A stretch of 64,000 nucleotides of DNA from Pseudomonadota bacterium (GTDB lineage: Bacteria > Pseudomonadota > Gammaproteobacteria > Burkholderiales > Burkholderiaceae_F): assembly GCA_021842465.1 (NCBI GenBank), contig JAKBZN010000007.1, forward strand, positions 1 to 64,000, read 5' to 3'. Each line of letters begins with the position of its first letter. The stretch's first letter is position 1. The notes under the pieces were generated by a model that was not told where the DNA came from, did no database searches, and saw only the letters and a program-made list of their open reading frames with translations. Below, piece after piece: positions 21,695 to 32,400 of the stretch. Position numbers and translations under genes: made by a program.

Positions 21695-22714
21695 GTGGAC
21701 TTTTTATCGAGCTTCGACTACATCGCTCCCATCCTGCAGATCACCCTGATCGATCTGCTGCTGAGCGGCGACAACGCGCTGGTCATCGCGATGGCCTGTG
21801 CCCACCTGCCGTCGGATGTCCGCCGCCGGGCGATGGTCCTCGGCACCTTCGCGGCGATCTTCTTTCGCGTCATCCTCACGCTCGTCGCCACCGTGGTGCT
21901 GCGCGTCCCCTACCTGAAGCTCGCCGGCTCCCTGGCGCTGCTCTGGATCGGCATCTCGCTGCTCACCGATGACGACGACGCCCGCCAGGCCGCCAAGGCC
22001 CGCAGCGCGGCGGCCGGACTCGGCAAGGCGATCGCCATCATTGTGAGCGCGGACCTGGTAATGAGCCTGGACAACGTTCTCGCAGTCGCCGCCGCCGCCG
22101 AGGGGCATCTATGGTTCCTGATCCTGGGCCTGCTCGGCAGCATTCCCGTGCTGCTCGTATCGAGCGTCCTCATCTCGCGACTGCTCGATGCCTACCCCTT
22201 CCTGATCCGCGCGGGCGGCGGACTGCTGGGATGGATCGCGGGGCGCACCGCGGTTTCGGACCCGGCCTATGCCGCCGCGCTCAACACCAGTTCCTGGGGC
22301 CTGGTGGTCGCCGCGCCGGTGCTGGGCGCGCTCTACGTACTCGGGCAGGCGCGGTTGCTGCGACGCGAGCCAGGCGATCGTGGCGAACTTCCGCCCGCTC
22401 CCGCGTTGCGGAAGCCGGTTGCGCCGCCGCATGCCCCCCGCACCCTGCCCTCTGCCCCCGCCGGGGGGAGAGGGGAAGGCGAAGCGATCCCCGCCCCCCC
22501 GCCAGCCGGAGCCCGCCCCTTCCGCACCACAGCCCCGCTGCCCGAGGAACGGCCGGACGACAGCCCTGCGCCGGATCCGCAACCGGCTTCCCCGGTCACC
22601 CTTCCGAAAAAATTCTCCCGGATGGATCTGGCGATCATGGCCGGCATCGCGGTCCCCGTCCTGCTGTTTCTTGGCATGATCCTGTTTTTCGTCTGGAAGG
22701 CGGTTCGCCCGTAA
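21695..22714 (+). CDS. TerC-family integral membrane protein with extended Pro-rich C-terminal linker plus extra TM
   Basis: ITLIDLLLSGDNALVIAMAC...VSADLVMSLDNVLAVAAAAEGH; GTG start. Confidence 0.85.
   Translation: MDFLSSFDYIAPILQITLIDLLLSGDNALVIAMACAHLPSDVRRRAMVLGTFAAIFFRVILTLVATVVLRVPYLKLAGSLALLWIGISLLTDDDDARQAAKARSAAAGLGKAIAIIVSADLVMSLDNVLAVAAAAEGHLWFLILGLLGSIPVLLVSSVLISRLLDAYPFLIRAGGGLLGWIAGRTAVSDPAYAAALNTSSWGLVVAAPVLGALYVLGQARLLRREPGDRGELPPAPALRKPVAPPHAPRTLPSAPAGGRGEGEAIPAPPPAGARPFRTTAPLPEERPDDSPAPDPQPASPVTLPKKFSRMDLAIMAGIAVPVLLFLGMILFFVWKAVRP
22448..22475. repeat. GC-rich palindromic insert in TerC linker
   Basis: CCCTCTGCCCCCGCCGGGGGGAGAGGGG; similar in type to 47931..47962. Confidence 0.5.
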
Positions 22715-22741
22715 CCCCCCCTCGAACCCGGAACGATCCTG

Positions 22742-23917
22742 ATGCAAGCAAGCGCCCCCGATCCCGAAACCCCGGAAACGACGCCGCCCGATGTCGAGGC
22801 GCCCACGCCCCGGATCGTCCTCGTCTTCCGCAGCATCTCCACCGCGGTCCAGTCCGTCCTGCAATCCTTGGGCTGGGCCGGCAAAGGCCGCCATCTCGTG
22901 GTCGCCATCCTCATCGCCGCATGGGTCGTGTCGGGCGTCTATCGCGTCAACCCGAATCAGCAGGGCGTCGTCCTGCGCTTCGGAAAATGGGTGGAAACCA
23001 CCGGACCGGGCCTGCACTACCACCTGCCATTCCCCGTTGAAACGGTGCTCGAACCGGCCGTCACCCAGGTCCACCAGTTGATCCTGGGGGTGATGAACAA
23101 GGCCCCCGCCGGCACGCCGACGATCATCATCCCGCTGCCGTCGATCGGCGGAGCGCCGGCCATCGGGCTCTCGCAGACCGACGTCGCATACCAGATGCTC
23201 ACCGGCGACGAGAACGTGGTGCTCGCGAACTACACCATCTTCTGGCGGATCAAGAGCGCGAAGGACTACCTGTTCAACATCCAGGACCCGGTCCAGACGG
23301 TGAGCCTGGCGGCGCAAAGCGCAATGCACCAGATCATCAGCCAGTACCCCATCCAGGCGGCGCTGTCGGACAAGCGCATGGAAATCGCGCAGAAGGCGCA
23401 GGATCTCACCCAGCAGATCCTCGACGGCTACCACGCCGGCATCCTCATCCTGCAGGTGCAGCTCCAGCGCGTCGACCCGCCCAGTGCGGTCATCGACGCG
23501 TTCAACGACGTGCAGCGTGCCAAGGCGGACCAGGTCCGCTCGCGCAATAACGCCGAGGCGTACGCCAACTCGATCCTGCCGCAGGCGCGGGGTCAGGCAG
23601 TGCGCATCGTGCAGGACGCCGAGGCCTACCAGGCCCAGGTGGTGAACACGGCCCAGGGGGAGGCGCAGCGCTTCCTCGCGGTATACAACGCCTACAAGCA
23701 GGCCAAGGATGTGACGGCCTGGCGCATGTATCTGGACAGCATGGATCAATTGTTGAAGAAGTCGGGAAAAGTGATCGTCGACACCTCCGGCAAGGGGCTG
23801 GGGAGCGTCGTTCCGTACATGCCGGTTGCGCCCAGCCGGCTGCCGGGAAACGCCGCGGGGCAAACCGCGCCGGCGGTGGCCAACGGTTCGGGCTCGGGTT
23901 CGGGAGGCGGACAATGA
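22742..23917 (+). CDS. hflK: FtsH protease modulator HflK
   Basis: VYRVNPNQQGVVLRFGKWVETTGPGLHYHLPFPVETV; band-7 domain, adjacent to hflC. Confidence 0.93.
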   Translation: MQASAPDPETPETTPPDVEAPTPRIVLVFRSISTAVQSVLQSLGWAGKGRHLVVAILIAAWVVSGVYRVNPNQQGVVLRFGKWVETTGPGLHYHLPFPVETVLEPAVTQVHQLILGVMNKAPAGTPTIIIPLPSIGGAPAIGLSQTDVAYQMLTGDENVVLANYTIFWRIKSAKDYLFNIQDPVQTVSLAAQSAMHQIISQYPIQAALSDKRMEIAQKAQDLTQQILDGYHAGILILQVQLQRVDPPSAVIDAFNDVQRAKADQVRSRNNAEAYANSILPQARGQAVRIVQDAEAYQAQVVNTAQGEAQRFLAVYNAYKQAKDVTAWRMYLDSMDQLLKKSGKVIVDTSGKGLGSVVPYMPVAPSRLPGNAAGQTAPAVANGSGSGSGGGQ

Positions 23918-24825
23918 CACCGACCCCGCTCAAGCGCACCACGTTTTGGGCAGCGGCCGGCATCGGCGTGCTGGCCTTCCTCTCGCTCTACACGGTGAAC
24001 CAGACCGAAGAGGCGCTGGTGGTGCGGCTTGGCAAGCCGGTACGCGCCGTGCATTCTCCCGGCCTCCACTGGAAGATGCCGCTGATCGACTCCGTCGTGT
24101 ACTACGACGCGCGCCTGCTCCATCTGGAGCCGCCCCTCGAACAGGTCATCCTCGGCGACCAGAAGCGCCTGCTGGTGCAGGTCTATGCGCGCTACCGGAT
24201 CACCGATCCGCTGCTCTACTACCAATCGGTTCAGACCATCACGCAGGGCCAGGCGCAGCTCTCGCAGATCATCAGTTCGGCGACACGGCGTTCCCTCGGC
24301 CAGGTGCCGCTGACGTCCCTGCTCACCCCGGACCGGGTCAAGGCAACGATGGCGATCCTGACGGAGTCGGCGGCGCGGTCCCTCTCGCTCGGCGTGACGG
24401 TAACCGATGTGCGGCTGCGCCGCGCCGATCTCCCGCCCGAAACCAGCCAGGCGATTTACGACCGGATGAAGTCGGAGCGCAACCGGATGGCGAAAGAACT
24501 GCGCGCGCAGGGGATTCAATGGCAGCAGGAGATCGAAGCCAAGGCCGACCGCGAACGCACGGTGATCCTCTCCGAAGCGCAGAAACAGGCGCTGACCATT
24601 CACGGCGAGGGCGACGCCCAGGCGACGCGCATCTACGCGCAGGCGTATGGCAAGGATCCGGCGTTCTACAAGTTCTACCGGGCGCTGCGCACCTACCAGG
24701 GTTCGCTCGCCGACTCGACGCCCACGCTCATGCTCTCGCCGAATTCCGATCTGCTCCGGTTTTTCGACAAGGGGTCGGCCGGTGCAACGGCGCAGGGCCG
24801 CAAATCGCGGACCGGCGCCCAATGA
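23914..24825 (+). CDS. hflC: FtsH protease modulator HflC
   Basis: LYTVNQTEEALVVRLGKPVRAVHSPGLHWKMPLIDSVVYYDARLL; overlaps hflK by 4 bp. Confidence 0.93.
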   Translation: MTPTPLKRTTFWAAAGIGVLAFLSLYTVNQTEEALVVRLGKPVRAVHSPGLHWKMPLIDSVVYYDARLLHLEPPLEQVILGDQKRLLVQVYARYRITDPLLYYQSVQTITQGQAQLSQIISSATRRSLGQVPLTSLLTPDRVKATMAILTESAARSLSLGVTVTDVRLRRADLPPETSQAIYDRMKSERNRMAKELRAQGIQWQQEIEAKADRERTVILSEAQKQALTIHGEGDAQATRIYAQAYGKDPAFYKFYRALRTYQGSLADSTPTLMLSPNSDLLRFFDKGSAGATAQGRKSRTGAQ

Positions 24826-24826
24826 T

Positions 24827-24853
24827 TTGACGGCGAAGCGCTTCGCGTACACT
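24827..24853 (+). promoter_or_regulatory. Candidate sigma70-like promoter for HU with palindrome GCGAAGCGCTTCGC between -35 and -10
   Basis: TTGACG (24827) - 15 nt - TACACT (24848); palindrome 24833..24846; HU ORF starts 24873. Confidence 0.35.
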
Positions 24854-24872
24854 CCGCGTTTTCATCGAAAGG

Positions 24873-25184
24873 ATGCCTGTCATGAATCGTCTCGAACTCG
24901 CTGAAAAAATCGCCCAGGAACACGACCTGTCCCGCGCCCAGGCGGAGCGGATTCTGAAAACCGTGACCGACACGATCGTCGGCGTGGTCAAGAAGGGCGG
25001 TACGGTCGGCATCGTCGGGTTCGGCACGTTCAAACAGACGTCCCGCGGCGCGCGCAAGGGCCGCAACCCGGCCACCGGCGAAGCGGTCAAGATTCCCGCG
25101 CGCAAGGTGCCGAAGTTCCTCGCCGGCGCCGGTTTCAAGGACGCCGTCGATCCGAAGGCCGCGGCCCGTCGCCGCGCGAAGTAA
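24873..25184 (+). CDS. HU-family DNA-binding protein
   Basis: VGIVGFGTFKQTSRGARKGRNPATGEAVKIPARKVPKF. Confidence 0.95.
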   Translation: MPVMNRLELAEKIAQEHDLSRAQAERILKTVTDTIVGVVKKGGTVGIVGFGTFKQTSRGARKGRNPATGEAVKIPARKVPKFLAGAGFKDAVDPKAAARRRAK

Positions 25185-25237
25185 GCGTCGAGTCCCCGCG
25201 CTCTTCCCGGGAGCGCGATGGCGCAGCCTGCGCCATC

Positions 25238-25313
25238 GTCATTGCGGGGGCGAAGCCCGAAGCAATCCAGCCCACCCGCTGGATCGCCACGGCCCTGCGG
25301 GCCTCGCGATGAC
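25238..25313. repeat. Interspersed imperfect palindromic repeat, same family as 4597..4671
   Basis: GTCATTGCGGGGGCGAAGCCCGAAGCAATCCAG...CTGGATCGCCACGGCCCTGCGGGCCTCGCGATGAC. Confidence 0.75.
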
Positions 25314-25338
25314 GGAGTTGGCGGTTGGGGGCTTTCGC

Positions 25339-25637
25339 GATGACGCCATCGTCATTGCGGGGGCGAAGCCCGAAGCAATCCCGTTGACGACGTTGGCGGT
25401 TGCGGGTCTTCGCGATGACGCCATCGTCATTGCGAGGGCAAAGCCCGAAGCAATCCCGTTGACGACGTTGGCGGTTGCGGGTCTTCGCGATGACGCCATC
25501 GTCATTGCGAGGGCAAAGCCCGAAGCAATCCAGTTGACAGGGTTGGCGGTTACGGGTCTTCGCGATGACGCCATCGTCATTGCGAGGGCAAAGCCCGAAG
25601 CAATCCAGTTGACGGGGTTGGCGGTTACGGGTCTTGC
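25339..25637. repeat. Tandem array, 4 units of 75/75/75/74 bp
   Basis: Each unit GATGACGCCATCGTCATTGCGRGGGCRAAGCCCGAAGCAATCC...TTGGCGGTTRCGGGTCTTCGC; starts 25339, 25414, 25489, 25564. Confidence 0.9.
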
Positions 25638-25646
25638 GATGAACCG

Positions 25647-28343
25647 TCAGGGAATTTCTCCTGCCCCCCGTGCGGGAACGCCGGTTGGCGCGCTCGCCGC
25701 GAGGTCTTCCACCAATCTCGGCCGCACGCCGAGATCCCGCCAGTTCTCCGGGTGACAGGAGAACAGCAGGATCTGGTGCCGGGTAGCGGCGTCGAATAGC
25801 ACCCGCTTCATCCGGTCCAGGCGCGCCGCATCACTGTGCACCAGCGCGTCGTCGAGCAGGATCAAGGTCGGGCGTCCCGCCTCCTTGAGCAGGTCGGCGT
25901 ACGCCAACCGGCTGATCACCCCCATCTGTTCGCGGGCGCCGAAACTCAACGACGCAAACTCCGCGGAACCCGCCTCCGGCGCCATCCCCGGGCGGACCAA
26001 CAGGCGCGGCGCAAAATCCTCGCCCAGTTCGAGCGCGGCCTGCGGAAACAGCATCCGCACGGTGCGATCGAGATGGCGCTGCAGCGGCGCACGCAATCGT
26101 TGCGCGACCGCGGCGCGCCGGGCATCCAGCATTTCCAGCAGGTGATCGAGCGCGGCGGCGCGGCGGCGCAAGCCGGCGGCATGCCGGGCGGCCTGTTCAT
26201 GCTCGCCCACGAGATCGGCATGGCGCTCGTCCAGGCCCTGCGCGCCCAGCGTCGCCAGTTCGGATTCCAGCATACCGATCTGGAACCGACGCTCGCTCTG
26301 CGCGCGTTCCGCCGCTTCGGCGCTGGCGCGGTAGCGCGCGGCATCCTGGGCGAGCAATTCCGGCCGTGCCGCATCGATCGCCTGCCGCAGCGTTTCGATC
26401 TTGCGGGCCAGCGCCGCGCGTTCGGTGTTGACGTCATGCCATTCGTCCTGTGCCTTGCGCAAGCGCTCGGCGCGATCCGGGGCATCGAGCCGCGACCGCA
26501 AATCCCGGTGCTCCCGTTCGGCCGCGTCGAGTGCGGCCTGGGCATTCGCGGCGGCGAACCCCGCCTGGTTCCATTGCTCGGTCACGGCATCGCGCTCGGC
26601 GCGCGCGCGCCCTTCGGCCGATTCCGCTTGGACGATCGAGGGACGGTCCGCAGCCGCATCGGCGGGAGGCGGGAACGCCGCAAGAATCGATTCCTCCTGC
26701 CGAAGGCGGATCGCCGATTCCGCCAAGGCCGCGCGCAGCACGTCGATTCCCTTGGGCGCCAGCGCGCGCAACGTCGCCTCCCGCGTCGTGCATTCCGCCA
26801 GATGCCCGCGGTATTGCCGCTGACGGGCCTCCGCGTCCTCCCACGATGCGAGGCCGAGCGCGCGCAACGCCGCGTCCTGACGCACCTGGAGCGCATCGAG
26901 CTCGGATCGCAGTTCCGCAAGGTCGGCTCCACCGGGTGCGACCTCGATCCGTCCCACGCCCGGCACCGTCAGCACGGTGGACGCAACGATCAGCACCTCT
27001 CCCGCCCCGCCGCACTCGGTTTCGCCGACGCGGATGCTGCGGCCGGCCGTGATGTCGTAGCGCACGCGCGTCGCCGCGGCCGTCTGCCGGATCGCCAACT
27101 CGCGCAACCGCGCATGGCGATCGCGAAGCGGTTGCCAATCCTCCTCCCGCAGCTCGGTCTCGGTGGAAAGCCGCCGCGCTGCCAGCAGTGCCGTCTGTTC
27201 CGCTTCGGCCGCGCGCAGCGTCTCCTCGCCCCGGGCAAGCTGCGCGCGCAGCTCCTCGACGCGCCCCATCGATGCACGCCGCTGGTCCTCCCGACGTGCC
27301 AGGGTCAGCGCCGCGGTCGCCGCGTCGACCTGCGCCTGCGCCTGCTCGCGCCGCGCCTGCCAGGACGCGACCGCCGCCTGCGCGGACTGCTGCGCGGTGC
27401 GCGCGGTATCGCACGCCGCCGAGCGCGCCGCGAAATCCCGCTCCTCCTGCGCGAACGTGTCCAGGCGCTCCCGCAACAGGACATGCCGCTTCTCGAGTTG
27501 TTGCGCACCATCTTCCACGGTGCGCAATTCGCGCTGGATGCGCTCCACGGCCTCGAGGTCGGCGATCGCCTTGCGCTCCTGGGCGCGCATTGCCACCCAG
27601 GGCTGTTCCGCCGCCTCGTGGTCGTACTCGGCGCGCAGCGCCGCGATCCGATCCACCTTGCCCCGATAGGAAGCCAGGGTCGCCTCGAGCGTTTCGATTT
27701 CGCGCCGCAGCGCGTCCGCCCGCGCCAATGCCTGCGCGTAGTCGCCCCGCGGCTCGCCGCGCGAGGCGGTGAGCAGGGCATTGCGTTCCGCGGCCACCCG
27801 CTCCCGCACGGCATCGCCGATGCCGCCGGCAACCGCGCCCAGCGCCTCGCCCAGCGCGCGGTTCAGGTGGTCCGCGGCATGGGACACCGGGTCGCCGATC
27901 TCCTGCGCCATCCCCTGCTCGATCCAGAGCAGTCCTGGAATGCCCCAATGCCTCGCATTGCTCTCCCCTCGGCCGGGGAACCCGAACCCCAGCATCGCCG
28001 CGAGATGGTCCTCGGCATCCGCTCCGTCGAGCTTGCGGCCGTCGATCTCGAGTTCGCATCGTCTCTGATGCAGAAACCGCTTGCGCAGCCGTGCGGTATG
28101 GCCGCCGATGGTGAAGTCGATTTCGATCGACGGCGATGCGGCGGAATCCCCCCAGGGCCGCAACGCCTCGACGCTGCCCGAGCGATGGCGCTCGAAAAAC
28201 GCCGCGCGGATCGCCGCGGCGATCGTGCTCTTGCCGGCTTCGTTCAGCCCGACGAACAGGTTGAGTCCATCGTCGAAGTCGCCGATCTCGATCGGCGCGC
28301 GGAATTTCCGCAGTTGCTCGATGCGCAGGCGCAGGATCCTCAC
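25647..28343 (-). CDS. SMC/Rad50-like ATPase (YhaN-like AAA family ATPase)
   Basis: 898 aa; N-terminal RKFRAPIEIGDFDDGLNLFVGLNEAGKSTIAAAIRAAFFERH, long coiled coils, C-terminal LSFGAREQMGVISRLAYADLL and LILLDDALVHSD; GTG start overlaps upstream stop. Confidence 0.82.
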   Translation of the reverse strand: MRILRLRIEQLRKFRAPIEIGDFDDGLNLFVGLNEAGKSTIAAAIRAAFFERHRSGSVEALRPWGDSAASPSIEIDFTIGGHTARLRKRFLHQRRCELEIDGRKLDGADAEDHLAAMLGFGFPGRGESNARHWGIPGLLWIEQGMAQEIGDPVSHAADHLNRALGEALGAVAGGIGDAVRERVAAERNALLTASRGEPRGDYAQALARADALRREIETLEATLASYRGKVDRIAALRAEYDHEAAEQPWVAMRAQERKAIADLEAVERIQRELRTVEDGAQQLEKRHVLLRERLDTFAQEERDFAARSAACDTARTAQQSAQAAVASWQARREQAQAQVDAATAALTLARREDQRRASMGRVEELRAQLARGEETLRAAEAEQTALLAARRLSTETELREEDWQPLRDRHARLRELAIRQTAAATRVRYDITAGRSIRVGETECGGAGEVLIVASTVLTVPGVGRIEVAPGGADLAELRSELDALQVRQDAALRALGLASWEDAEARQRQYRGHLAECTTREATLRALAPKGIDVLRAALAESAIRLRQEESILAAFPPPADAAADRPSIVQAESAEGRARAERDAVTEQWNQAGFAAANAQAALDAAEREHRDLRSRLDAPDRAERLRKAQDEWHDVNTERAALARKIETLRQAIDAARPELLAQDAARYRASAEAAERAQSERRFQIGMLESELATLGAQGLDERHADLVGEHEQAARHAAGLRRRAAALDHLLEMLDARRAAVAQRLRAPLQRHLDRTVRMLFPQAALELGEDFAPRLLVRPGMAPEAGSAEFASLSFGAREQMGVISRLAYADLLKEAGRPTLILLDDALVHSDAARLDRMKRVLFDAATRHQILLFSCHPENWRDLGVRPRLVEDLAASAPTGVPARGAGEIP

Positions 28344-29464
28344 CGCGCCGCTCCCGCCGGGGCACGGATCTCGTCGAGCAGCCCCGCAAGCAGCACCAGC
28401 CCGTCGCGGGCGCGCTCGTCATCGCCTTCCCGCGCTTCGGCGCGCAGCGCGTCGATGACCTCGCCGAGATATCCCTCCGCATGCAAGGCCTGGATGTCCT
28501 CGGCAGTGGGTAGCAGGCGCAGCGCGTCCAGATCCGCGATCAGGCTGTGCGCTCGGGCCCGCGCCGCGGCCAGCGCCCGGTCCAGCGCCAAGCGGCCCGC
28601 CAGATCGATCTGCCCGCGCACGGCCAGCGCGACGACGTCGTCGGGCCCCAGTGCCTCGAACTCCCGCGCGAGACCGTCGAGATCGCCGGCAACCCGCAAT
28701 TCGTGCTCCAGCATCCGCCAGCGATATCTTCCGGTCGCCACCGGTCGAACCTGGGGCAGTGCGCCAGGCTGCGCGATCTCGACCACCAGCGCCTGTCCCG
28801 AATCGTTGTTCCGGAACCGATCGGTTTCCGGGGTTCCGCTGTACCACGTACGCGGGTCGATCTGCCGGGTGCCGTGCCAGTCGCCCAGCGCCAGATAGTC
28901 GAGCCGTGCCGACGCCGCCCGGCCGGCCGCGATCGGGTTGGGCGAATCGATCTCCGGCGCAAGGATCCCCTGCACGCTGCCGTGCGCAATGCCGACGCGC
29001 AGCAGCCCCGGCGGCGTCGCGGCATCATCGAACCACTCGGTGCAATCGCTGTAGGTATGCCGTTGCGTCAATGGCGCCGGCAGGATCGCGACCGCCGGCG
29101 CCTCGAGCACCAGTGGCTCCGCGCGCAGGCAGACATGCACATGGGACGGAATCGCCCCGAGTCGCCGGGCACGCGTCCAGACCGACTCGGCCAGGCCCGC
29201 ATCATGGTTCCCGGGGATCAGGACCCACGGCCCCCGAAAACCGTCCATGCGCTGGAACAGCCGCAGCACCGTGCGATCGGAAACGCCTTGGGCGTCGAAC
29301 ACATCTCCCGCCACCACCACCAGATCGGCCGTTTCGCGGCAGGCCAAGTCGGCGATGCGCGCAACGGCGTCGAAGCGGGCCTCCGCGAGCAGCGCCGCCT
29401 CGTCCGCATCGAACTGTCCGTAGCGCTTGCCGATCTGCCAATCGGCGGAGTGCACCAGCTTCAA
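28340..29464 (-). CDS. Mre11/SbcD-like metallophosphoesterase (DNA repair exonuclease)
   Basis: KLVHSADWQIGKRYGQF...DLVVVAGDVFDAQGVSD...PGNHDAGLAESV; TTG start overlapping RND stop (TTGA). Confidence 0.85.
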   Translation of the reverse strand: MKLVHSADWQIGKRYGQFDADEAALLAEARFDAVARIADLACRETADLVVVAGDVFDAQGVSDRTVLRLFQRMDGFRGPWVLIPGNHDAGLAESVWTRARRLGAIPSHVHVCLRAEPLVLEAPAVAILPAPLTQRHTYSDCTEWFDDAATPPGLLRVGIAHGSVQGILAPEIDSPNPIAAGRAASARLDYLALGDWHGTRQIDPRTWYSGTPETDRFRNNDSGQALVVEIAQPGALPQVRPVATGRYRWRMLEHELRVAGDLDGLAREFEALGPDDVVALAVRGQIDLAGRLALDRALAAARARAHSLIADLDALRLLPTAEDIQALHAEGYLGEVIDALRAEAREGDDERARDGLVLLAGLLDEIRAPAGAAR

Positions 29465-32400
29465 GTCCGGTCACCCACCAGCCGGCGCACGGTCACATAG
29501 AACACCGGAATCAGCAGCAGTCCGAACACGGTCGCGAACAACATCCCGCCGATCACGCCGGTGCCGATCTCGTGCCGCGCCACCGCGCCCGCGCCGGTCG
29601 AGAGCACCAGCGGCAGCACGCCGAGGATGAACGCGAAGGAGGTCATCAGAATTGGCCGCAGCCGCAGCCGCGCCGCATGGACGACCGCCTCGACCAGCGA
29701 CATGCCCTCCGTCTGGCGCTGCACCGCGAACTCGACGATCAGGATCGCATTCTTGGCCGCAAGGCCGATCACCGTCACAAGGCCGATCTTGAAATAGATG
29801 TCATTCGGGAACTCGCGCAGCAGGCAGAACGTGAGCATACCCAGCAGCCCCAACGGGACCACCAGCAACACCGCCACGGGAATCGACCAGCTCTCGTACA
29901 GGGCCGCCAGACACAGGAACACCACCAGAATCGACAGACCGAGCAGTGCCGACGTCGAACTGCCGCTCAGTAGTTCCTGGTATGACTGGCCGGTCCAGTC
30001 GGCGCCGTAGCCCGGCGGCAGCGCCCTGTCGACGATGTTCTGCACGGCATCCATCGCCTGGCCGGTTGTATAGCCGGCCCGCGGGTTGCCGACGACTTCG
30101 ACCGCCGGATAGCCGTTGTAGCGCTGCAGCAAGATCGGCCCGACGCCCCAGTTGGTCTTGATCACACTGGATAGGGGGATCATGTCGTATGGGCTGATCG
30201 ATGTATTGGCGGCCGACGGGTCAAGGGGGGCGGTGCCGGAAACCCCTCCCGTTGCCGTCGCGGCGACCGCGCCGCCCGCCGGGGTATAGAGGTGCCGCAG
30301 CGCATCGAGGCCCATCCGATACTTTGCGTCGTCCTGGATGAAAACCCGCTTGATCCGCCCGCCATACGCCATCTGGTTGACATAGAACGGCGCCATCTCG
30401 GTCTCGATGGTGGCGTAGACGTCGGCGAGCGACAAGCCCATCGACGCCGCCTGCTGGCGGTCAAGCACGATGTCGAGCTGCGGCGCAGGCGGCAGGGCAT
30501 TCTCGCGAACCTGGTAAAGCATCGGGTTTTTGGCGGCATCGGCAACCAGGGTTTGCGCAGCGCCGTTGAGCTGCTGGTGCGACTGCCCGGTGCGCGCCAG
30601 CAGATACAGATCGATCCCGCCAAACCGGCTCAGCCCACGGATCGTCGGCAGATTAACCGCGAACATGCGGGCGTCCGGAATCCCCATCAGGATTCCGTTG
30701 ATCCGCGGGATCAACTGCATCGCCGTCTCGGTGCGCGCATCCCAGTCCTTGAGCTTGATGAAGGCCATGCCGACGTTTTCGCTCGAACCGACGAAGCTGA
30801 ACCCCTCGGGCTGGAACACGCCTGCAATATCGTTCGCGACCGGGCTGTGCATCAGCGCGTGGCGCAACTCCGCCATGACCTGGTCGGTCCGCTGCAGGGT
30901 CGCCCCGGGCGGCAGGTTGACCAGGACGAGGACAAAGCCCTGGTCCTCGTCCGGAACGAAGCTGGTCGGCATCCGGGTGTACAGGAACCCCGCCAGCACC
31001 GTCACCAACGCGAACAACACCATCCAGCGCGGGGCGTGCCGAACCGCCCGGTCGACGTGACCCTGATAGGCGTGCGCCCCGCCGTTGTAAACCTGGTCGA
31101 ACCAGCGAAACACCACGTTGCGCCCCTCGTGATGCTCGGGCTTGAGCAGGGCCCCGCACAGCGCCGGCGTGAACGACAGGGCCAGGAACGCCGAAAACGC
31201 CATCGAGATCGCGATCGTCAGGGCAAACTGCGCATAGATGATCCCGGTGGCGCCCGGCTGCAGCGCCGACGGCACGAACACCGCCGTGAGCACCAGCGTG
31301 ATCGCGATGATCGCCCCGGTGATCTGGCGCATCGCCTTGCGCGTCGCCTCCTTGGGATCGAGACGCTCGGCGGTCATGATGCGCTCGACGTTCTCGATGA
31401 CGACGATCGCATCGTCGACGACGATGCCGATGGCCAGCACCATCCCGAACAGCGTGAGCTGGTTGATCGTGTAGTGCAGCATCGACAGCCCGATGAACGT
31501 GCCGAGCAGCGCAACCGGAATCACCAGGGTCGGGATGATGGTCGCCCGCAGGTTCTGCAGGAACACCAGCATCACGAAAAAGACCAGCACGATCGCCTCG
31601 GCGAGCGTGAGCAGAACCTCTTTCATCGATGCCGTGATGAACGGCGTCGTGTCATAGGGTACCGACCACTTCACCCCCTGCGGAAGGCTGCGCGCAAGGG
31701 TCGCCATCTCGGCCTTTACCGCCGATGCCACCGACAGCGCGTTCGCCCCCGGCGACAGGAATACGCCCATGCCACCCGCCGCCTTGCCGTCAAAGTTCGT
31801 CGCCGTGCCGTAGCTCTGCGCGCCGAACGAAATCTTGGCGACGTCCCGAAGCCGGACCGTCGTCCCGTTGCGATCGGCCCGCACGATGACGTTGCGGAAC
31901 TGGTCGAGCGATGAGAACAGCGCGTCGCCGGAAACCGTCGCCGTGAACTCCTGACCCTTGACCGCCGGATCCGAGCCGATCGCGCCGGCGGCGAACTGCC
32001 CATCCTGCGCATTGACCGCATTGAGCACCTGGGTCGTCGACAGTCCGTACGCCTGCAGCTTGTCCGGGTCGAGCCAGATGCGCACGGCGTACTCGGAGCC
32101 CAGCAGGAAGGTGTTGCCGACGCCGTTGACGCGCGCGATCTCCGGCTGGATCTCCGAGGCCATGATGTCGGCGAGCCGCTTGTCGTCGATCGCCGGGTTG
32201 TTGGACTGCAAGCCGATGAACATCAGGATGTCGGGCGTCGCCTTCGCAACGGTGATGCCCTCCTGGATGACCTGGGCGGGCAGCAGCGGCGCCGCCAGGT
32301 TGACCTTGTTCTGGACCTGGACCTGCGCGATGTCCGGATTGGTGCCGGTGGCGAACGTCAGCGTGATGACCGTCTGCCCATTGGAGCCCGACGTCGAACT

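Noticed and set aside
25339-25637. CRISPR array
   Set aside because: Whole 75-bp unit is conserved, with no unique spacers and no cas genes; it is a tandem repeat.
25309-25755. 148-aa repeat protein (DDAIVIARAKPEAI...)
   Set aside because: Both strands are open only because the period is divisible by 3; no start context or homology; treated as a non-coding array.
25836-28898. 1020-aa + strand ORF opposite the SMC-like gene
   Set aside because: Mirror of GC-rich coding sequence; the minus frame has Walker A and SMC C-terminal motifs.
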